A stretch of DNA of 64,000 bases from Pararge aegeria (GCF_905163445.1 NC_053182.1:2108001-2172000); one strand, 5' to 3'. Positions 11,236 to 23,100 are shown, numbered from the stretch's first letter. Notes: a model not told the origin generated them from the letters alone. Numbers and translations are program-made.

Positions 11236-11280
11236 GAGATGTAATATATATATATATATATTACATCTATAATATAATAT
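11236..11280. repeat. TA microsatellite in a short palindrome
   Basis: The TA run is flanked by GATGTAATA and TATTACATC, so the whole forms a cruciform-capable palindrome. Confidence 0.7.
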
Positions 11281-11389
11281 ATGCCCTACATAGCCCTGCA
11301 AAGTGTTACTCTGTTTCAGGGCGGTGGTTTTCCACTTATCATCTGGTCAGTCCGTCCATCCATATGCTTAGTCCGTCAATTTGTTGGAT

Positions 11390-11440
11390 GGTTAAGTAAG
11401 CGTAGCTTGGGTTAGCACTGAGCCAATCGGCCGTCTAAAT
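11390..11440 (-). mobile_element. SINE-A remnant, internally deleted
   Basis: AAGTAAGCGTAGCTTGGGTTA is followed almost at once by GAGCCAATCGGCCGTC. Tail-proximal and head ends are joined with the middle lost. Confidence 0.6.
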
Positions 11441-11559
11441 ATATCCCTAGTCGAATATGCCAAACCTTCGACCAACGCGTACTTATAAACTGTACTTAAG
11501 TTATCAGTTACGCAGTATTTGACTCTCGTGGACGATATTCACTATGCAGTAAAGGCGTC

Positions 11560-11720
11560 GTACAGAAGCCGACATCAGCAGTGAAACAATTTTATGTAAA
11601 TTCGCAAAATGGACAAGGTGTGCGCACAATGACTGTAATTTGGTTCGATCGCAGTGATTTGGGAGCGCCCCCGACGTCGCTGCACGTCCCATGCATTTTG
11701 CAACACGTATACATATATAT
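11560..11720. promoter_or_regulatory. Candidate non-coding element
   Basis: Unique block with AAACAATTTTATG, GGACAAGGTGTGCGC and CACAATGAC. Overlapping ORFs on both strands lack domains. Regulatory role is a guess from sequence character. Confidence 0.2.
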
Positions 11721-12536
11721 TTCCTACCAAAAACAACTCAGTATTAAGCACTCTATTATCTGTGATTAATCTCTCACCATTTCGTGTTACAGTAATTTTG
11801 TAAAGTGGGTAGATAATATTTTTTTTTATATGTTTTTTATTTTATTAAATTGATAAGTATTTTTACAAATATGCTTATAATTCTTATTTAATTTGTAGAA
11901 CAGACATACTACATGACATTGTGTCGATGGGGATTTTAATATAAATAAGGGTGTATTAGCTATAAACTTCAGTTTCGTATTGACAAAAAATATCTCTTGG
12001 TTTCTCAGTCTTTATCATTCGTCACTTTTGAACATATACTGAACTATAAGTTAAGTGAAATGAGTTGAACAAGTAACTCAAATTCATAAATTTTTCATGC
12101 TCTCTATTTAATATATCTACAACGTGTAAATGTAAACCGAAATAATACTTCACAGGCTGTAGGGGTACATTATGTACTGTCTCTGAGACTTATCTGTAAC
12201 ACAGAAAATCTAATAGTTTTTGAGTAAATTACTGCCATAGTTAATTAAATACAGCCCATAGTTTTTACTGAAAGAAATTAAATACAGCCCATCAAACGCA
12301 AAATTTAAATCATCTGACTCCTGTCACTTTATTATGTACGCGTAGGTACTATGCGCGTGTCGGTCTTTTCTCTTCAATAGGGCTGTCACAAGTAGACACT
12401 TAGAATGAATTTCATTCATTTGTGTGGAATAATACATACTCTTCTTTTGATTTAATACTTTTACAGGGATTTTTACAGATTCCTTTGCAACATACTTATG
12501 CATCCTTCAATATTATGACGTAATTCTGCTGCACGT

Positions 12537-12581
<45 letters not shown>

Positions 12582-12900
12582 ATATGTATATCTGACTTTG
12601 CTTAGCTTGCCTAGGGATGACATAGAAAGAAGGTAGGTAAGGTAAGTACTTACAATATACGAGGTTTTTTTTATATTTTTAAAGTATATAATTTTTTATT
12701 ATATTTATATAAATATATATATAAATTAAAGTACAAAAATATTAATTTTTGATAGTGTGTCAAGTTTTGTGTACCTATGCTAGGTTTACGTCGGTAAAAA
12801 TATTGAAAATCATCCCGAGGCATTGAAAACCATCGTAGTGGCTTAATGTAGCGTAGGCGGAGTATGTAGCTTAGCCTTTATTCGGTCGGCAGAAATGTAA
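11721..12900. other. AT-rich intergenic DNA with a long TA microsatellite
   Basis: A pure TA tract of about 40 bp sits at 12541-12580. The rest is AT-rich with no recognised element and no credible ORF. Confidence 0.6.
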
Positions 12901-13369
12901 GTTATTTATAAGGGTAAAACCATATTTTTGGACCAAATAAAAAAACCTTTACTTTCTGTTTTAGTATATATATACATATTCCACCCGACAGTATCCGACC
13001 ACAGCGACTCCTTCTATTATGAGAGTAACTGATGTACTCTCAAGTGGCTGTCATAAGCACTTTTAGTTTTAAACGTGCGATCACAAGAATCATCGATCAT
13101 CTGTCTTAGTAGAACTTTACAATAAAAACTATTCTATGCATCTCCTACTTTCAAAGATCTCCGTAAATAACTGGCGAAGTTTGTTGTGAATTTCGGTCTC
13201 ACTCGTTCGTAATCTTTGTTTTTTATAGGCGATGAATTACCTAATTACGTGCCTCGCAACAATGTGGAATACATGAATTGAACGATTTAAAAATACAGTT
13301 CAAAATTTGCCTCATTTCGGCAACATTAAATATCATTCTATAGCTGCGTACTATCATTTACATAATAAT

Positions 13370-13640
13370 ATGAAAAGCTTTTATAATGAAAAATTGTAAC
13401 GTACTCGCATTCATACACGATGAATATCAAAATAAATCGCGCTCAAATACCCGTGTTATTATCGCAAATTGGGCAATGGAATATCGCGTTTTAAATATTA
13501 TTATAAACAGTCGGGCCCGTTAATGTTGTTACGGTGGAAATTTCAGTCAGTTCGTCTGTGACCGCGAGCGTATTTCAATTAGAGAGCGGGTAACGGACTT
13601 AGCCGCTTTTTGCTGTTTTATTTTTTAATCTCGGCTTATC
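13370..13640. promoter_or_regulatory. Candidate conserved non-coding block
   Basis: Unique and relatively GC-rich (AAATTGGGCAATGG, GTCGGGCCCGTTAATG, GACCGCGAGCG) between AT-rich flanks. Stops in every frame. Regulatory role inferred only. Confidence 0.22.
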
Positions 13641-13964
13641 TGTACTTGGGCTGGGGATGACTTTATTTTTAATCGGTTTTGCACCGTGGCTTTGCTGAAA
13701 TGAGTTATGGTTTTGAGTACCAAATTATATACAGCGCAACCTCTATATAAAACATCGGAAGGGAACAAGTAAATATTCGTTATATCAAGTATTTTTTTGT
13801 GATATCAAGGTTTGCTATATAGGCTTCGCCGAAATTTCTTAGGCTTATTTACCTCAAGTTTGTTTTTGTTAGTTGACAAGCTCTGGGTTGACAAGTTCTT
13901 TAGAGGTACTAATACTTTTGAAAATTCGTTATTAAAAAGTTGTCCGCAAAACAGTTTGCAATGT

Positions 13965-14345
13965 AAGGGTTTCAAAATTCAAAATACATTTATTTCAAGT
14001 AGGCCTAGTTTATAAGCACTTTTGAAACGTTAAGTCAGTCTATTTGTAGTGACTCTACCTATCTTTAGAATGTTTCTGTTTTGTGGGAGATTAGAGCGGA
14101 GTGGCCTGCTCCCAAGCAGCCTTGTCGTTAAGGAATTCATCAATCGTGTAGTAACCACGATTGGTTAAATGTATTTTAATATATTGTTTAAACTTAGGTA
14201 AAGGTAGATCTAACATTACCTTCGGTATCATGTTATAAAAGCATATACCCATGCCCACAAAGGATTTCTGTACTTTTCTCAGACGATATGCAAATATCAC
14301 TAATTTATGTCCGTTTCTAGTAAGTCGACTATTTATATCGACTTT
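13965..14345 (-). mobile_element. CR1-II LINE fragment with C-terminal RT coding remnant
   Basis: At the low-coordinate end lies the AT-rich tail (TTTCAAGTAGGCCTAG), then the UTR. From 14300 down to 14091 an open frame ends YYTIDEFLNDKAAWEQA, close to the C-terminus of the intact CR1-I ORF2 (KSYYSIKDYVNDKKAW). This links CR1-I and CR1-II as related families. 5'-truncated and inactive. Confidence 0.75.
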
Positions 14346-14638
14346 TTGTTTATAATTAGTTATGTTTTAATAAAGATTATATTATTATAAATATATTATG
14401 TTTTACATTGACTTGACGATGTGAAATCTAGTATATTGAGGTACTTTTTACAAAGGTTGCATTGTTTATATTGCTGTAAGAAAGCTGTGCACTCACTGTG
14501 CCGTATGTTATTCGCTAACAGCCTGTTATTTATATTTTTGTTAAGTAAAAATGCTGGATAGCCTATTGATTGATTGATCGTTTTTCTGAATAATGCAGAA
14601 TTGTAAGAGTCCTCCGTCCTCACTTCTTTTTTTTTTTT

Positions 14639-14886
14639 TATCCTACGACAATACACACATCGCCACCTAGCCCCAAAGTAAGCGTAGCTTGTGTTATGGG
14701 TACTAAAGATGACTGATGAATATTTTAATAAATTATATATATATAAATACTTAGAAAATACATATAAACACCCAGACACTGAAAAACACTTATGCTCATC
14801 ACACAAACATTTTCCAGTTGTGGGAATCGAACCCACGGCCTTGGACTCAGAAAGCAGGGTCGCTGCCCACTGCGCCAGTCGGCCGT
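14639..14886 (-). mobile_element. SINE-A, complete
   Basis: Tail at 14641 (CCTACGACAATACACACATC), body ATGGGTACTAAAGATGACTG, head GGGAATCGAACCCACGGCC to CGCCAGTCGGCCGTC. The 194-codon minus-strand ORF spanning 14396-14980 runs through this SINE and is not a gene. Confidence 0.9.
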
Positions 14887-15162
14887 CTAAATTCATCGCG
14901 ATATAACATAAATGTAAGTTACAAATGATAGCAAATAGAAAGTGGTTCCCCAGTAGGTATCGTAGACATATCCCAAACAAATCATCAGCACGGGGCTTAG
15001 AGTAGTGTCTATATTGTAATAAAACCTATTGCCCGCCACCTCACAATTAGTCGCTAAAGGGTGTTTATTTGTAGGGAGTGCGCTAGTGTGACCAATGGTT
15101 ACGTCACTGCGGGATAAGTCCTAATATATAGTTACTTTTATTAATATAATTATCGACAGCCT

Positions 15163-15360
15163 ATTACAGTCCATTGCTGAACTAAAGGCCTCTCCCAACT
15201 GGATGATTTGCCCATAGTGATCGCAGTAGATGGTAGTAGTAGCACAGAGGACGCTTCTACCCGCTCTCCGTTATATTCCCTTAGTCGCCTCGTACGACAC
15301 GCGCGGGAAGAAGAGGGGTTGTGACAACTGTATGTCTGCCGTCACCACACGTGGTCGAAT
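15163..15360 (+). repeat. Dispersed repeat with CGCCTCGTACGACAC motif
   Basis: Shares CAGTCCATTGCTGAACTAAAG, GTAGTAGCACAGAGGACGC and CGCCTCGTACGACACGCGCG with copies at 26815-27060 and 63785-63870. Class unknown. The 82-codon ORF over it lies within the repeat. Confidence 0.6.
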
Positions 15361-15478
15361 TATCATTATCATTACTTCATATATATGGGATTGCGCTTTA
15401 ATTCTCTCTTGTTTTAGTATCGAGAAGTTCGCAGCAGTTGGACATTATTTTTCCAATGATGATGATAACGTGCAATAA

Positions 15479-15854
15479 TCTATATAAAGAGAAAGTGTGT
15501 GGGTATGTTCCGTATAGGCTCCGAAACAGCTGGACCGATTTCAGTGAAACTTTCAGGGAATCTCCGGATTGACCTGGCGAGTAATCCTGTATAGTTTGGT
15601 GACGATTGAAGCACTCCTATTTTTGAACTGTCAAACTGACAAATTCAGCTTTTATTTACTATGATGATATTCTATTGTTGGGTGTAGATAATGATCTTCA
15701 CCCGCTCGAGAAGAGAATAGAAGATAATGAATACGGAGAGAAATAAATGATTTAATATATTATCAGACTTAAATAAAAAATTTAATGATGTAAGTTTATT
15801 GTTTAAATAAAATAAAGCAAAATCTAGCCCGGCGAAGCGGGCTGGGTACGCTAG
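15479..15854 (+). mobile_element. Non-autonomous Helitron, complete
   Basis: Begins TCTATATA after A and ends CTAG (15851-15854) before T. The hairpin AGCCCG-GCGAAG-CGGGCT at 15826-15843 lies eight bases before the end, as expected of a Helitron 3' terminus. Target A|T fits. No Rep/Hel coding sequence. Confidence 0.7.
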
Positions 15855-16305
15855 TTGAAAATAAATTGTAATGTAAAATAGCTTTACGACCAATTTAAAA
15901 TATTAGATCACGTGATACGCGAACAATTAAAAAAAATGGAATACTTACACTACACAATATAATAATAATAAAGTGGTTGGAAGACAAAACATTGATAAAA
16001 AAATGCTTATATACAGACTTAATAGAAATAGTAATCAATTGGTAAAAGGAAATTGTCTGCGAAAAGTACAGAATTCATTGGTGGAGTTCAGTTTTTTTGT
16101 ATATAATATGATGCTTTACGTAATTTTCAACTTATCAATACATTAGTTTAAACAAAGAGTTAAACACATTAATACAGTGAGTTAACAAATAATTGACGAT
16201 TTATTTAATTACAACATTGCTTGCTTAAAACCTCGCAAAACAGAATTAATAAATAATAATGATTACACCAAAGAAAAAAGTATATACAGAAAAATTTGCA
16301 CATAA

Positions 16306-16357
16306 AGCAAGATAATGTACAATGTTGTAAGCCCACAACATTGTACATTATCTTGCT
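16306..16357. repeat. Perfect 23-bp hairpin
   Basis: Arms 16306-16328 and 16335-16357 are exact reverse complements around the loop AAGCCC. It lies just upstream of a CR1-II tail. Confidence 0.9.
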
Positions 16358-16380
16358 ACAAACCAACCTCAAAATCTAGA

Positions 16381-16545
16381 TAGAATACTTAATAACTGTC
16401 TAACAGCTTCTTGTGGGCTTCTTCTCGGGACAATCTGCCTTCCGAATCAGTGGTAGAGTCACTAAATCAGACATATTTGACGTTTCCAAAGTATTTTTAT
16501 TCGGCCTACTTCTACTTGATATAAATCATCATCTTCCTTATGAAA
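16381..16545 (+). mobile_element. CR1-II LINE tail, degraded
   Basis: GGGCTTCTTCTCGGGAC, CTGCCTTCCGAATCAGTGG and TTGACGTTTCCAAAG match the CR1-II tail, followed by CGGCCTACTTCTACTTG. Confidence 0.6.
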
Positions 16546-17190
16546 CCACTACGGTTAAAGGGCACGGATCTCCTCTTAGTAAACTTTCAGAACGCTTTAA
16601 GACAGTCACTTATTTGCTTAAATTAAATTAAAAAACGTGTGTACTTATGTACAGGCGTTAGAAGTTATACTTCTTTGGCGTAACAAGATAAAAATCTTTA
16701 CAAAAATTTTATGTTACGGCTTATTCTACGTTTGTAGAGAGACACGAACAATAGAAAAAAGGTATTTAATACATTAAAAGTTTTATTATAACGTTTTATC
16801 TAGTTATCTTATTATCGGACCACCAAGTTTCACTGAACATTAAGATTTTTGTACAAGTAAATCATTTAAATCACCGGAATGAGCCCGCAGACTTTGACAA
16901 TTTAAAGTGTACACTGTCAAACCTTATAGCTAACTTCAGGGTACCTTTTTTTGTGACAAAAGTGAGCTGGCGGACGAAGTATTCACGTCTTACTCGGTTA
17001 CGCTACTACCTTCATCCTGTTAAAATAATGTAGGTAATCATGTGCGCGCACATTTCGTTACATCGTATAATTTTGCATCCATGATTTTTCCTAGCGCCGC
17101 TAAAGAAGTATAACTTCAAAAATTGATATATTATAAATCAAACTGTCTAATTACGTGTTTTGTGTAAACACGACCGGTGGCCAACTTGCT
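16546..17190. other. No gene seen
   Basis: Moderately AT-rich unique sequence without a recognised repeat or a credible ORF. Confidence 0.45.
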
Positions 17191-17194
17191 AGAA

Positions 17195-17350
17195 AAATAA
17201 AGAGACTTTAGTCACCCTACAGTGGGGAGATGCCGCAGGCCAGCCCCCGTCGTCACCTCTAATCGCGCTAAACGGGCCCCGCGCTACATAAACTGTGATT
17301 ATTGTTTTTTTATCGGCGAACAATAAAATTTTGATCCCCAGAGCCGAATT
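17195..17350. promoter_or_regulatory. Candidate conserved non-coding block
   Basis: Sharp GC-rich island (GGCCAGCCCCCGTCGTC, CGGGCCCCGCGC) with ATTATTGTTTTTT and GAACAATAAA nearby. The 92-codon minus ORF crossing it has no recognisable domain. Confidence 0.25.
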
Positions 17351-17550
17351 GGAGTGCGAATCTGCGTATTTACTTGCGTTTTTAGTGTATTTATTTACGT
17401 ATTTTTGATATATTTTATCATTTGGCTCCGTAGGAAATGCTAATGATTTTTTTTTTATTTCGCCCATTACATGTTAACTGTTTTCGGATTTTCATGAAGT
17501 GATGATGTAGGTACGAATAAAAAACATGTCTATTAAATTTTATATTACTA

Positions 17551-17708
17551 CTAGCGGGCCCCAGCGCCCATCTGTCGGGCTGATTAGTGAATCTAAACCA
17601 TCCAGGGTGCCACCCAAACGCATACCGAAAAATTCATTCAAATCGGTCCAGCCTTTTATGAGGAGTTCAGTGACATACACACGCACTCAAGAAGTATATA
17701 TATAAAGA
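17551..17708 (-). mobile_element. Short non-autonomous Helitron
   Basis: On the minus strand it starts TCTTTATATATATAC and ends CTAG with T after it and A before it. Same family as the plus copy at 21718-21869: both carry CATCTGTCGGGCTGAT or its complement and ACCATCCAGGGT or its complement. Confidence 0.7.
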
Positions 17709-17934
17709 TATATCGATACAATTTTATCTAACTATAGATGTTGTAACAATTGCTTAGATCATTTAACTAATGTGTCTTTTTGTATACCATTATAATTGTA
17801 CTTGTTTCTTCGTGATCAATGAAGTAATATTTTTATTATTATTTGCTTAGAATAAGAAGACAATGCTAATTACGGAGACCTCATATAATGATGGAGATAC
17901 AACGTCAGGTATTGGAAAGGTGTAACAACTGAAT

Positions 17935-18075
17935 TTTTTTGTGTGATGAAAATGTTTCTGTGTCTGGGCTTATAAGTATTTATGTATATTATTCATAAAA
18001 TATTCATCAGTCATCTTAGTACCCATAACATATAGCGATGTGTATTGTCGTAGTATATTTATTTATTATTTATTA
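17935..18075 (+). mobile_element. SINE-A, head missing
   Basis: Starts in TTTTTTGTGTGATG, continues ATTCATCAGTCATCTTAG, ends GTATTGTCGTAGTATATT plus an ATT-rich tail. Confidence 0.8.
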
Positions 18076-18444
18076 TTATTATTATTACTTATTAACTTAA
18101 AACCAGCGTAACGGCACTATGGCATCCATACATGCAACTGCTCGCAACTATTGCTCAGCACCGATTTGATAAAATTTGTTTTTCATTTACTCGGAAAAAC
18201 GTACGTTCTCACGGGATTTAAAAGCTAGATATCTCAATAACCAGGTGGTCACCATTGCCCTGACTTTACTTTTAATATAACTAGAATGCCCTGTATATGT
18301 TATCCAACGTGACGTACATTGACATAACACACGTGACGATTGGGGTCAGTGCTTTTTCAAAGTTGTGGTCAGTATAATCACAGAAAACTCACTAATCATA
18401 AATTCCCAAATTGCGTAAGCCGGGGAGAGCAAACCCGTTACCTG

Positions 18445-18540
18445 TGAATTCAATTCAATTCAATTCGTTTATTTATTTGCTGATTGGTACAATGTTGGTA
18501 GATTAAATATAAGGGAAAACAATCCGCCTTAGAAGGCATG
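18445..18540 (-). mobile_element. Retrotransposon 3' end with AATTC tandem tail
   Basis: Four AATTC units followed by GTTTATTTATTTGC, which on the minus strand reads as an AATAAA-type 3' end with a short tandem tail. Family not resolved. Confidence 0.4.
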
Positions 18541-18763
18541 CAAAAAAAAAAATGTTCTTACACTAATTCCTACTTCCTATAGTAATACTATCTTAAATCA
18601 ATCGACATAAGTAATAAATAAGAAACAAATTGTTAGACTGACATCCAAATTACAAAGATCTAAACATTATCCACCATCACCTCACAGACAAAAGACCACA
18701 ACGCTCCAAATGCTAGTCTAGCCAAGGAAATCGTAAAACGATTTCTCTCAGATGAGATATGTC

Positions 18764-18824
18764 CAGTGACGTAAATTTTTAGGGTAGGCACTGCTTTTGC
18801 GCATGTATGAAGTGCACACCACTG
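18764..18824 (-). mobile_element. Short hAT-type MITE with target duplication
   Basis: Terminal CAGTGACGTAA and GTGCACACCACTG bound a 61-bp element. The flanks are GATATGTC and GATATGTA, an 8-bp duplication with one mismatch, as hAT elements make. Confidence 0.65.
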
Positions 18825-18929
18825 GATATGTACTAGTAAGCCCCACTAGTATTAGCTGTGATGTAGTTTTTTCCTATAATCCACCTCTTTTAGTAACAAA
18901 AACATCGCATCTGTCCCTATGGCTCTTTT

Positions 18930-19095
18930 ATTTGGTGTTTATTCGCAGATAATCGAGAGGCCCCGGATTAGTCCCCCGTTGTTTTAAAAGTCCGCGCGGC
19001 TGACTCCTTGAGAGGCTTCGAGGGCCTCAAGAGCCCTTGAATAGAAGCGCACATGTCGCTCCGTATTAGTTTTAATTTCCTTTTGAATGGAACGG
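18930..19095. promoter_or_regulatory. Candidate non-coding block
   Basis: Unique GC-rich sequence (GAGAGGCCCCGGATTAG, GTCCGCGCGGCTGACTCC) with CCCGTTGTTTT, inside AT-rich DNA. No coding frame. Confidence 0.22.
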
Positions 19096-19149
19096 GGAAT
19101 TACTGTGTGTTCAAGTTGGAACAAATATGTAGTAATTATTGAATTATAG

Positions 19150-19340
19150 CTTATAGCTAGTGGTTAAGGCTTCAGCTGCCTTTCGGTGGGTCCGAGTTTG
19201 ATTCCCGGCACGCACCTTTCACTTTTCGGCGTTATGTGCATTTTTAATTTAAATCATTTAAAGTATGACTTACTGCTTCAACAGTGAAGGAAAACATGTG
19301 TTATAAAGTTCACATCTCCTGAAAATGGAATTAGAGTGAA
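19150..19340 (+). mobile_element. SINE-B, 3'-truncated
   Basis: Head TAGTGGTTAAGGCTTC and GTTTGATTCCCGGCACGC, then CTTCAACAGTGAAGGAAAAC; stops near AAAGTTCACATC. Confidence 0.7.
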
Positions 19341-20220
19341 ACATGTGTTTATTTATAAATGCATCTTCTCAAGCCGCTTCCCAAGATAAAGCAGGTACAT
19401 GTAGGTATCTTGAAAAAACTAAAAGTTGCCTTTTATTTGATTTTCGTTTTTTTAAGTACCTTGTCTAAAGAGAGTTGGAGTGAGAAAAATAAGATGGAGG
19501 TCAAAAATAAAATACGTTTCGTCATATTTCGTATTCTTTTAATTATAACTGAAACCCTGGTACAAAAAGTAAAAAAACTTAAAAAAATTTCAATCTTACT
19601 CAGCTTTAATCGATTATACAAAACAATAAAAAACGGAGTAACGTAAACGTAACAACAATATTTCATTAACCGAATTTTTAACCATATATTTACATAAAAA
19701 CAATTTTATAAGACACTTAAAATTAAGTAAGTTAAATTTAACAAGGGTTTGCTTGAATAGTGCAAAAACTGTCTTTAAATTTAAAACAATCTTTAAGGCA
19801 GTATATTTAAGCTAACAAGAAGAAACTTAAATTAATAATCATAAAACATTATAAGACAGGTCGTAGCGCAAAGCATTACACCGTGAAAGAATAATTCATA
19901 CTTAGTTATTTTTCTCTGTGGCGTTTGGCTGACAGCTGATTGGCGTAGTGGGCAAAATTATTTATTGATATAAAATGTACAGAAACGATGGCTGAACAAT
20001 AGCAAAGCGAACGACCCATCCCCGTAAAAACATTATTATTTTAAAATTGATTTGTCATACACGCTCTCTTTATTATAACCGTATGGCCTAAGAAGGAGTG
20101 AAAATTTTTGAAGGGGTGTTTTTACAACGCTTAACAGTAGCGTTAGTACAAGATTTGCTCGCTCGCAATCGAGGAGTCGATTACAACTATGGAAATACTG
20201 GAACATCGCAATAAAATGCA
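19341..20220. other. AT-rich intergenic DNA, no gene seen
   Basis: Overlapping AT-rich ORFs on both strands (19359-19666) are low-complexity and show no domain. Nothing else recognised. Confidence 0.5.
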
Positions 20221-20221
20221 T

Positions 20222-20310
20222 CTTAGAGTAGAGTCACTACAAACAGACTTGACGTTTCATAAGTGCTTATTAATTAGGCCTACTTGAAATAAATGAATTT
20301 TGAATTTTTT
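20222..20310 (+). mobile_element. CR1-II LINE tail end
   Basis: TAGAGTCACTACAAACAGAC, TTGACGTTTCATAAGTGC, AGGCCTACTTGAAATAAATG and a GAATTTT tail: only the last ~90 bp. Confidence 0.7.
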
Positions 20311-20859
20311 TTTGAATCTTATTCGCATGGTTTTAAAGCTCAAATTTGCGTACAATTGTTTTGTTCGGGCTTTTTGCAGAACGTTTGTAAAACAAAAGTC
20401 AGAAGTGCAGGACTTGCGACGTAAAACGAGTGTCTGAGTGAGACGACATTTTACTTTGACGATACAGAGTGTGATATGCGAAAATGACTCGACGAGCAAG
20501 CAAATTCTGTATAAAGGCTAAAAAAAGAAAGTAAGAAAAATGTAATACAATGTGTCAACAAATGCAAAATATGAGCCCTGTAATATGACGCTTAAAGTTG
20601 TTTTCTGGTAAGGCACGCAGTCGAACGCCCTGTGCACACAGTTACACTTAGTAACAAGTATCAGCATTTATTGAACACCCCTTCAAATTTACCCACTTCC
20701 TCTTGCAATTACTATACTAATTTAACTTTATTTTATACGGTCCAGCGTACGTGCTTACGATATGAAATGTAGGAATGGTGTTGTTACCACTATATATAAG
20801 AAATTTTAAAAATCAAAATTCAAATTCTATTATGTCGTTAAGTGCTTAGATGTTGGAGG

Positions 20860-21550
20860 CTCAGGGTTCTGTCTAATCCGTAAGCAACGCAACTGCAGCT
20901 GAGCTTTTGAGTACAAGTTAACGAAGTACTATGCCATGCTCATGTCGTGTTACGGTCTTACGAACATGGTTGCCGGTTTAATTACAGGCTCACGAGGGTT
21001 AACATCTATGGCTCAGGCAGTGGCGTGCATAGAGGGTATGCGCAGGGTATGCAGATGATACAAAATTAAGGAAATCTCCAGTAACAGTTTTAAATACTCA
21101 ATGGTAGGCTTCTTATAACTCTTAAAATGCCTATCCTTAAATTTTTTATAACTCGTACCGGATATTTTCTTCATTTTATATAATCTGCATACACTGTGCA
21201 TACCCTCTATGCACGCCAATGGGCTCAGGTTGATGAACACAGGGCGGAAGTTTGTTCGATTTTTCGATTTTCGGATGGACACTTGCCGATAACCACCTGA
21301 GCGGTTGCTACGGCGTCACCGGGGGAGTGGGGCGAGCGCGAAAGCTCGCCATGAGAAGAGCCCCAGGGCTCGACGACATCGGGGGGAGAGTGGGAGACGT
21401 CGACCAGAGGGTGTCTCCTGTGAGGGCTCGGACCTTGGCTTGGTTCGACGCTAATATGATTTTTGGTGGACTTTTGGACTAATCATTGTTTATTCCGAAC
21501 CAGGTTTTACACTGGCTGAGGTAGGTCATTTGCTGGGACAACCAATTATT
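20860..21550 (+). repeat. Dispersed repeat split by a hAT MITE
   Basis: Parts (GCCATGCTCATGTCGTG, ACATGGTTGCCGG, GATGAACACAGGGCGG, AGGTAGGTCATTTGCTGGG) parallel the repeat at 51930-52195. It is interrupted by the MITE at 21018-21221 exactly inside GGCTCAGG. The GC-rich ORF at 21252-21482 lies in or beside it and has no recognisable domain. Confidence 0.5.
21018..21221. mobile_element. hAT-type MITE, complete, with 8-bp target duplication
   Basis: The 204-bp element has long terminal inverted repeats starting CAGTGGCGTGCATAGAGGG. It is flanked on both sides by GGCTCAGG (21010-21017 and 21222-21229), a perfect 8-bp duplication. That size and the CAGTGGCG terminus place it in the hAT superfamily; it encodes nothing. 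Confidence 0.85.
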
Positions 21551-21717
21551 AATATATAAAGAAATAACTAATTTTTAAAATAAAAGCCTTGCAGTGATCG
21601 TTTGGCATACAAACATAATGCACAGAATACAGATTTTTAAGTAAATATAAATGCAGATTTAAATTATCCGCTGGCACGTTCATTAACTTTTATATAATGA
21701 TATAAAAGTTTATTTTT

Positions 21718-21869
21718 ATATATATATTTCTTGTGTGCGTGTGTATGTCACTGAAGTCCGCATAACCAGCTGGACTGATTTGAATGAATTTGTCGGTATG
21801 CGTTTGGGTGGTACCCTGGATGGTTTAGATTCACAAATCAGCCCGACAGATGGCGCTGGGGTCCGCTAG
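21718..21869 (+). mobile_element. Short non-autonomous Helitron
   Basis: Ends GGGGTCCGCTAG followed by T; shares the interior with the reverse copy at 17551-17708 (TGGATGGTTTAGATTCAC, CCGACAGATGGCGCTGG). Confidence 0.65.
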
Positions 21870-22109
21870 TATTATATAAAAGTTAATAAACGTTCAACCC
21901 TGAGGGTTCAACTTATAAAATAACAACTATAAAGTAAAATATCAAAGTATTCAGAAACTCTCAAGAAAGTAAGTAACAAAAATTGTGTGTAAACCTACCA
22001 ATAGTAATAACAAAACATGTACCATTAAAGTCTTATCTTTTTACAAATTGACATAACGATGTTTTTCTAACTAAATACTAGGTTATAAAGCTCATTCACA
22101 CGCGTTTTA

Positions 22110-22473
22110 CTAGCTGTTGCCTGCGGTCTTCGTCCGCGTTTATTACGGTTTTTTTCAAGTCCCGTGGGATCCGTTTTTTCTTTGGGATAAAAAGTAGCCT
22201 ATGTTAGTCTCCGTCCTTTTCACTCTACGCAACAAATCCAGACGATTTTTTGCTTAACTTAGTAACCAGTGGCGTGCATACATGCAAAAAAGCACTGCCT
22301 ATCTCATATTTTTCATAAAACTTGTTTAGGAAGAGGATTTTTCTACTTTACACCATATTCTTGCTTTATGCATACCCTGGTCGAACCACTGTGCACGTCA
22401 CTGTAAGTAACAAGAAGGGCGTGACGGAAGGACAAACAAACAGACAAAGTTTTGCATGTATAATATTAGTAAA
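22110..22473 (-). mobile_element. Helitron-like element carrying a nested MITE
   Basis: Minus-strand end CTAG at 22113-22110 followed by T; CTTCGTCCGCGTTTATTACGG, AAAAGTAGCCTATGTTAG and the distal GGACAAACAAACAGACAAAG with TAATATTAGTAAAGA form one unit. It is split by the hAT MITE at 22267-22403. Confidence 0.5.
22267..22403. mobile_element. hAT-type MITE inside a Helitron-like element
   Basis: Termini CAGTGGCGTGCATAC and GTGCACGTCACTG, flanked by TTAGTAAC and TAAGTAAC (8-bp duplication, one mismatch). Confidence 0.75.
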
Positions 22474-22859
22474 GACTAACTACACATCCGTACTGTTACA
22501 CCTGCATTTGTTCACCCGCGGAGACCATATACTTTTTCAGAACTAAAATGTATCTGGGAAAGGATATGTAATCTATTTCCTCGCCAGAATTTGTTCGAGG
22601 AAAGGACATGTAATTTTTTACTCGCCACAATTCATTTGAAATCTGTAAAATTGTTTAGGTGTTCAAAGCTAACAAACAAACAGAGTTACTTTTTAATTTA
22701 TAATACCTATTATAGTTTAATTTAAGCAAATAAATATTACAAGCGTTAACGCTGAAGAAAACCTTTGCTTATGAATCAAATTATTTAGAATACCTACTAA
22801 ACATAAATGTTGTGCATAAATTCAAAAAATAATCAAATTAAAATACAAATTTTATTTTT

Positions 22860-23100
22860 TTAGTTTCTTATATATGGCCTTCTTGGGAAGTATAAATTTC
22901 CCAAGTCGGCCATATATAAGCACTTTTGAAACGTTAAGTCTGTTTGTAGTGAATCTGCCACCTGTTCGGAAGGCAGATTCCACCGAGAAGAGCCGGTAAG
23001 AAACTCAGCAGGTTGCTCTTTCTCAACATCATTCAAAATCTTTAAAATTGAGCGAGATGATAGCGGGGCCTGCTTCCAAGCAGCCTTGTCGTTATATATA
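22860..23100 (-). mobile_element. CR1-II LINE tail
   Basis: Reverse of the family tail: AAGCACTTTTGAAACGTTAAG, GGAAGGCAGATTCCACCGAG, GCAGCCTTGTCGTTA. Its 3' end carries an imperfect inverted repeat, 22872-22919. Confidence 0.75.

Noticed and set aside
11236..12580. TA runs as functional promoters or origins
   Set aside because: Plain dinucleotide microsatellites with no associated gene start.
21252..21482. GC-rich ORF of 76 codons
   Set aside because: It lies within or beside a dispersed repeat interrupted by a MITE, shows no domain, and the composition comes from the repeat.
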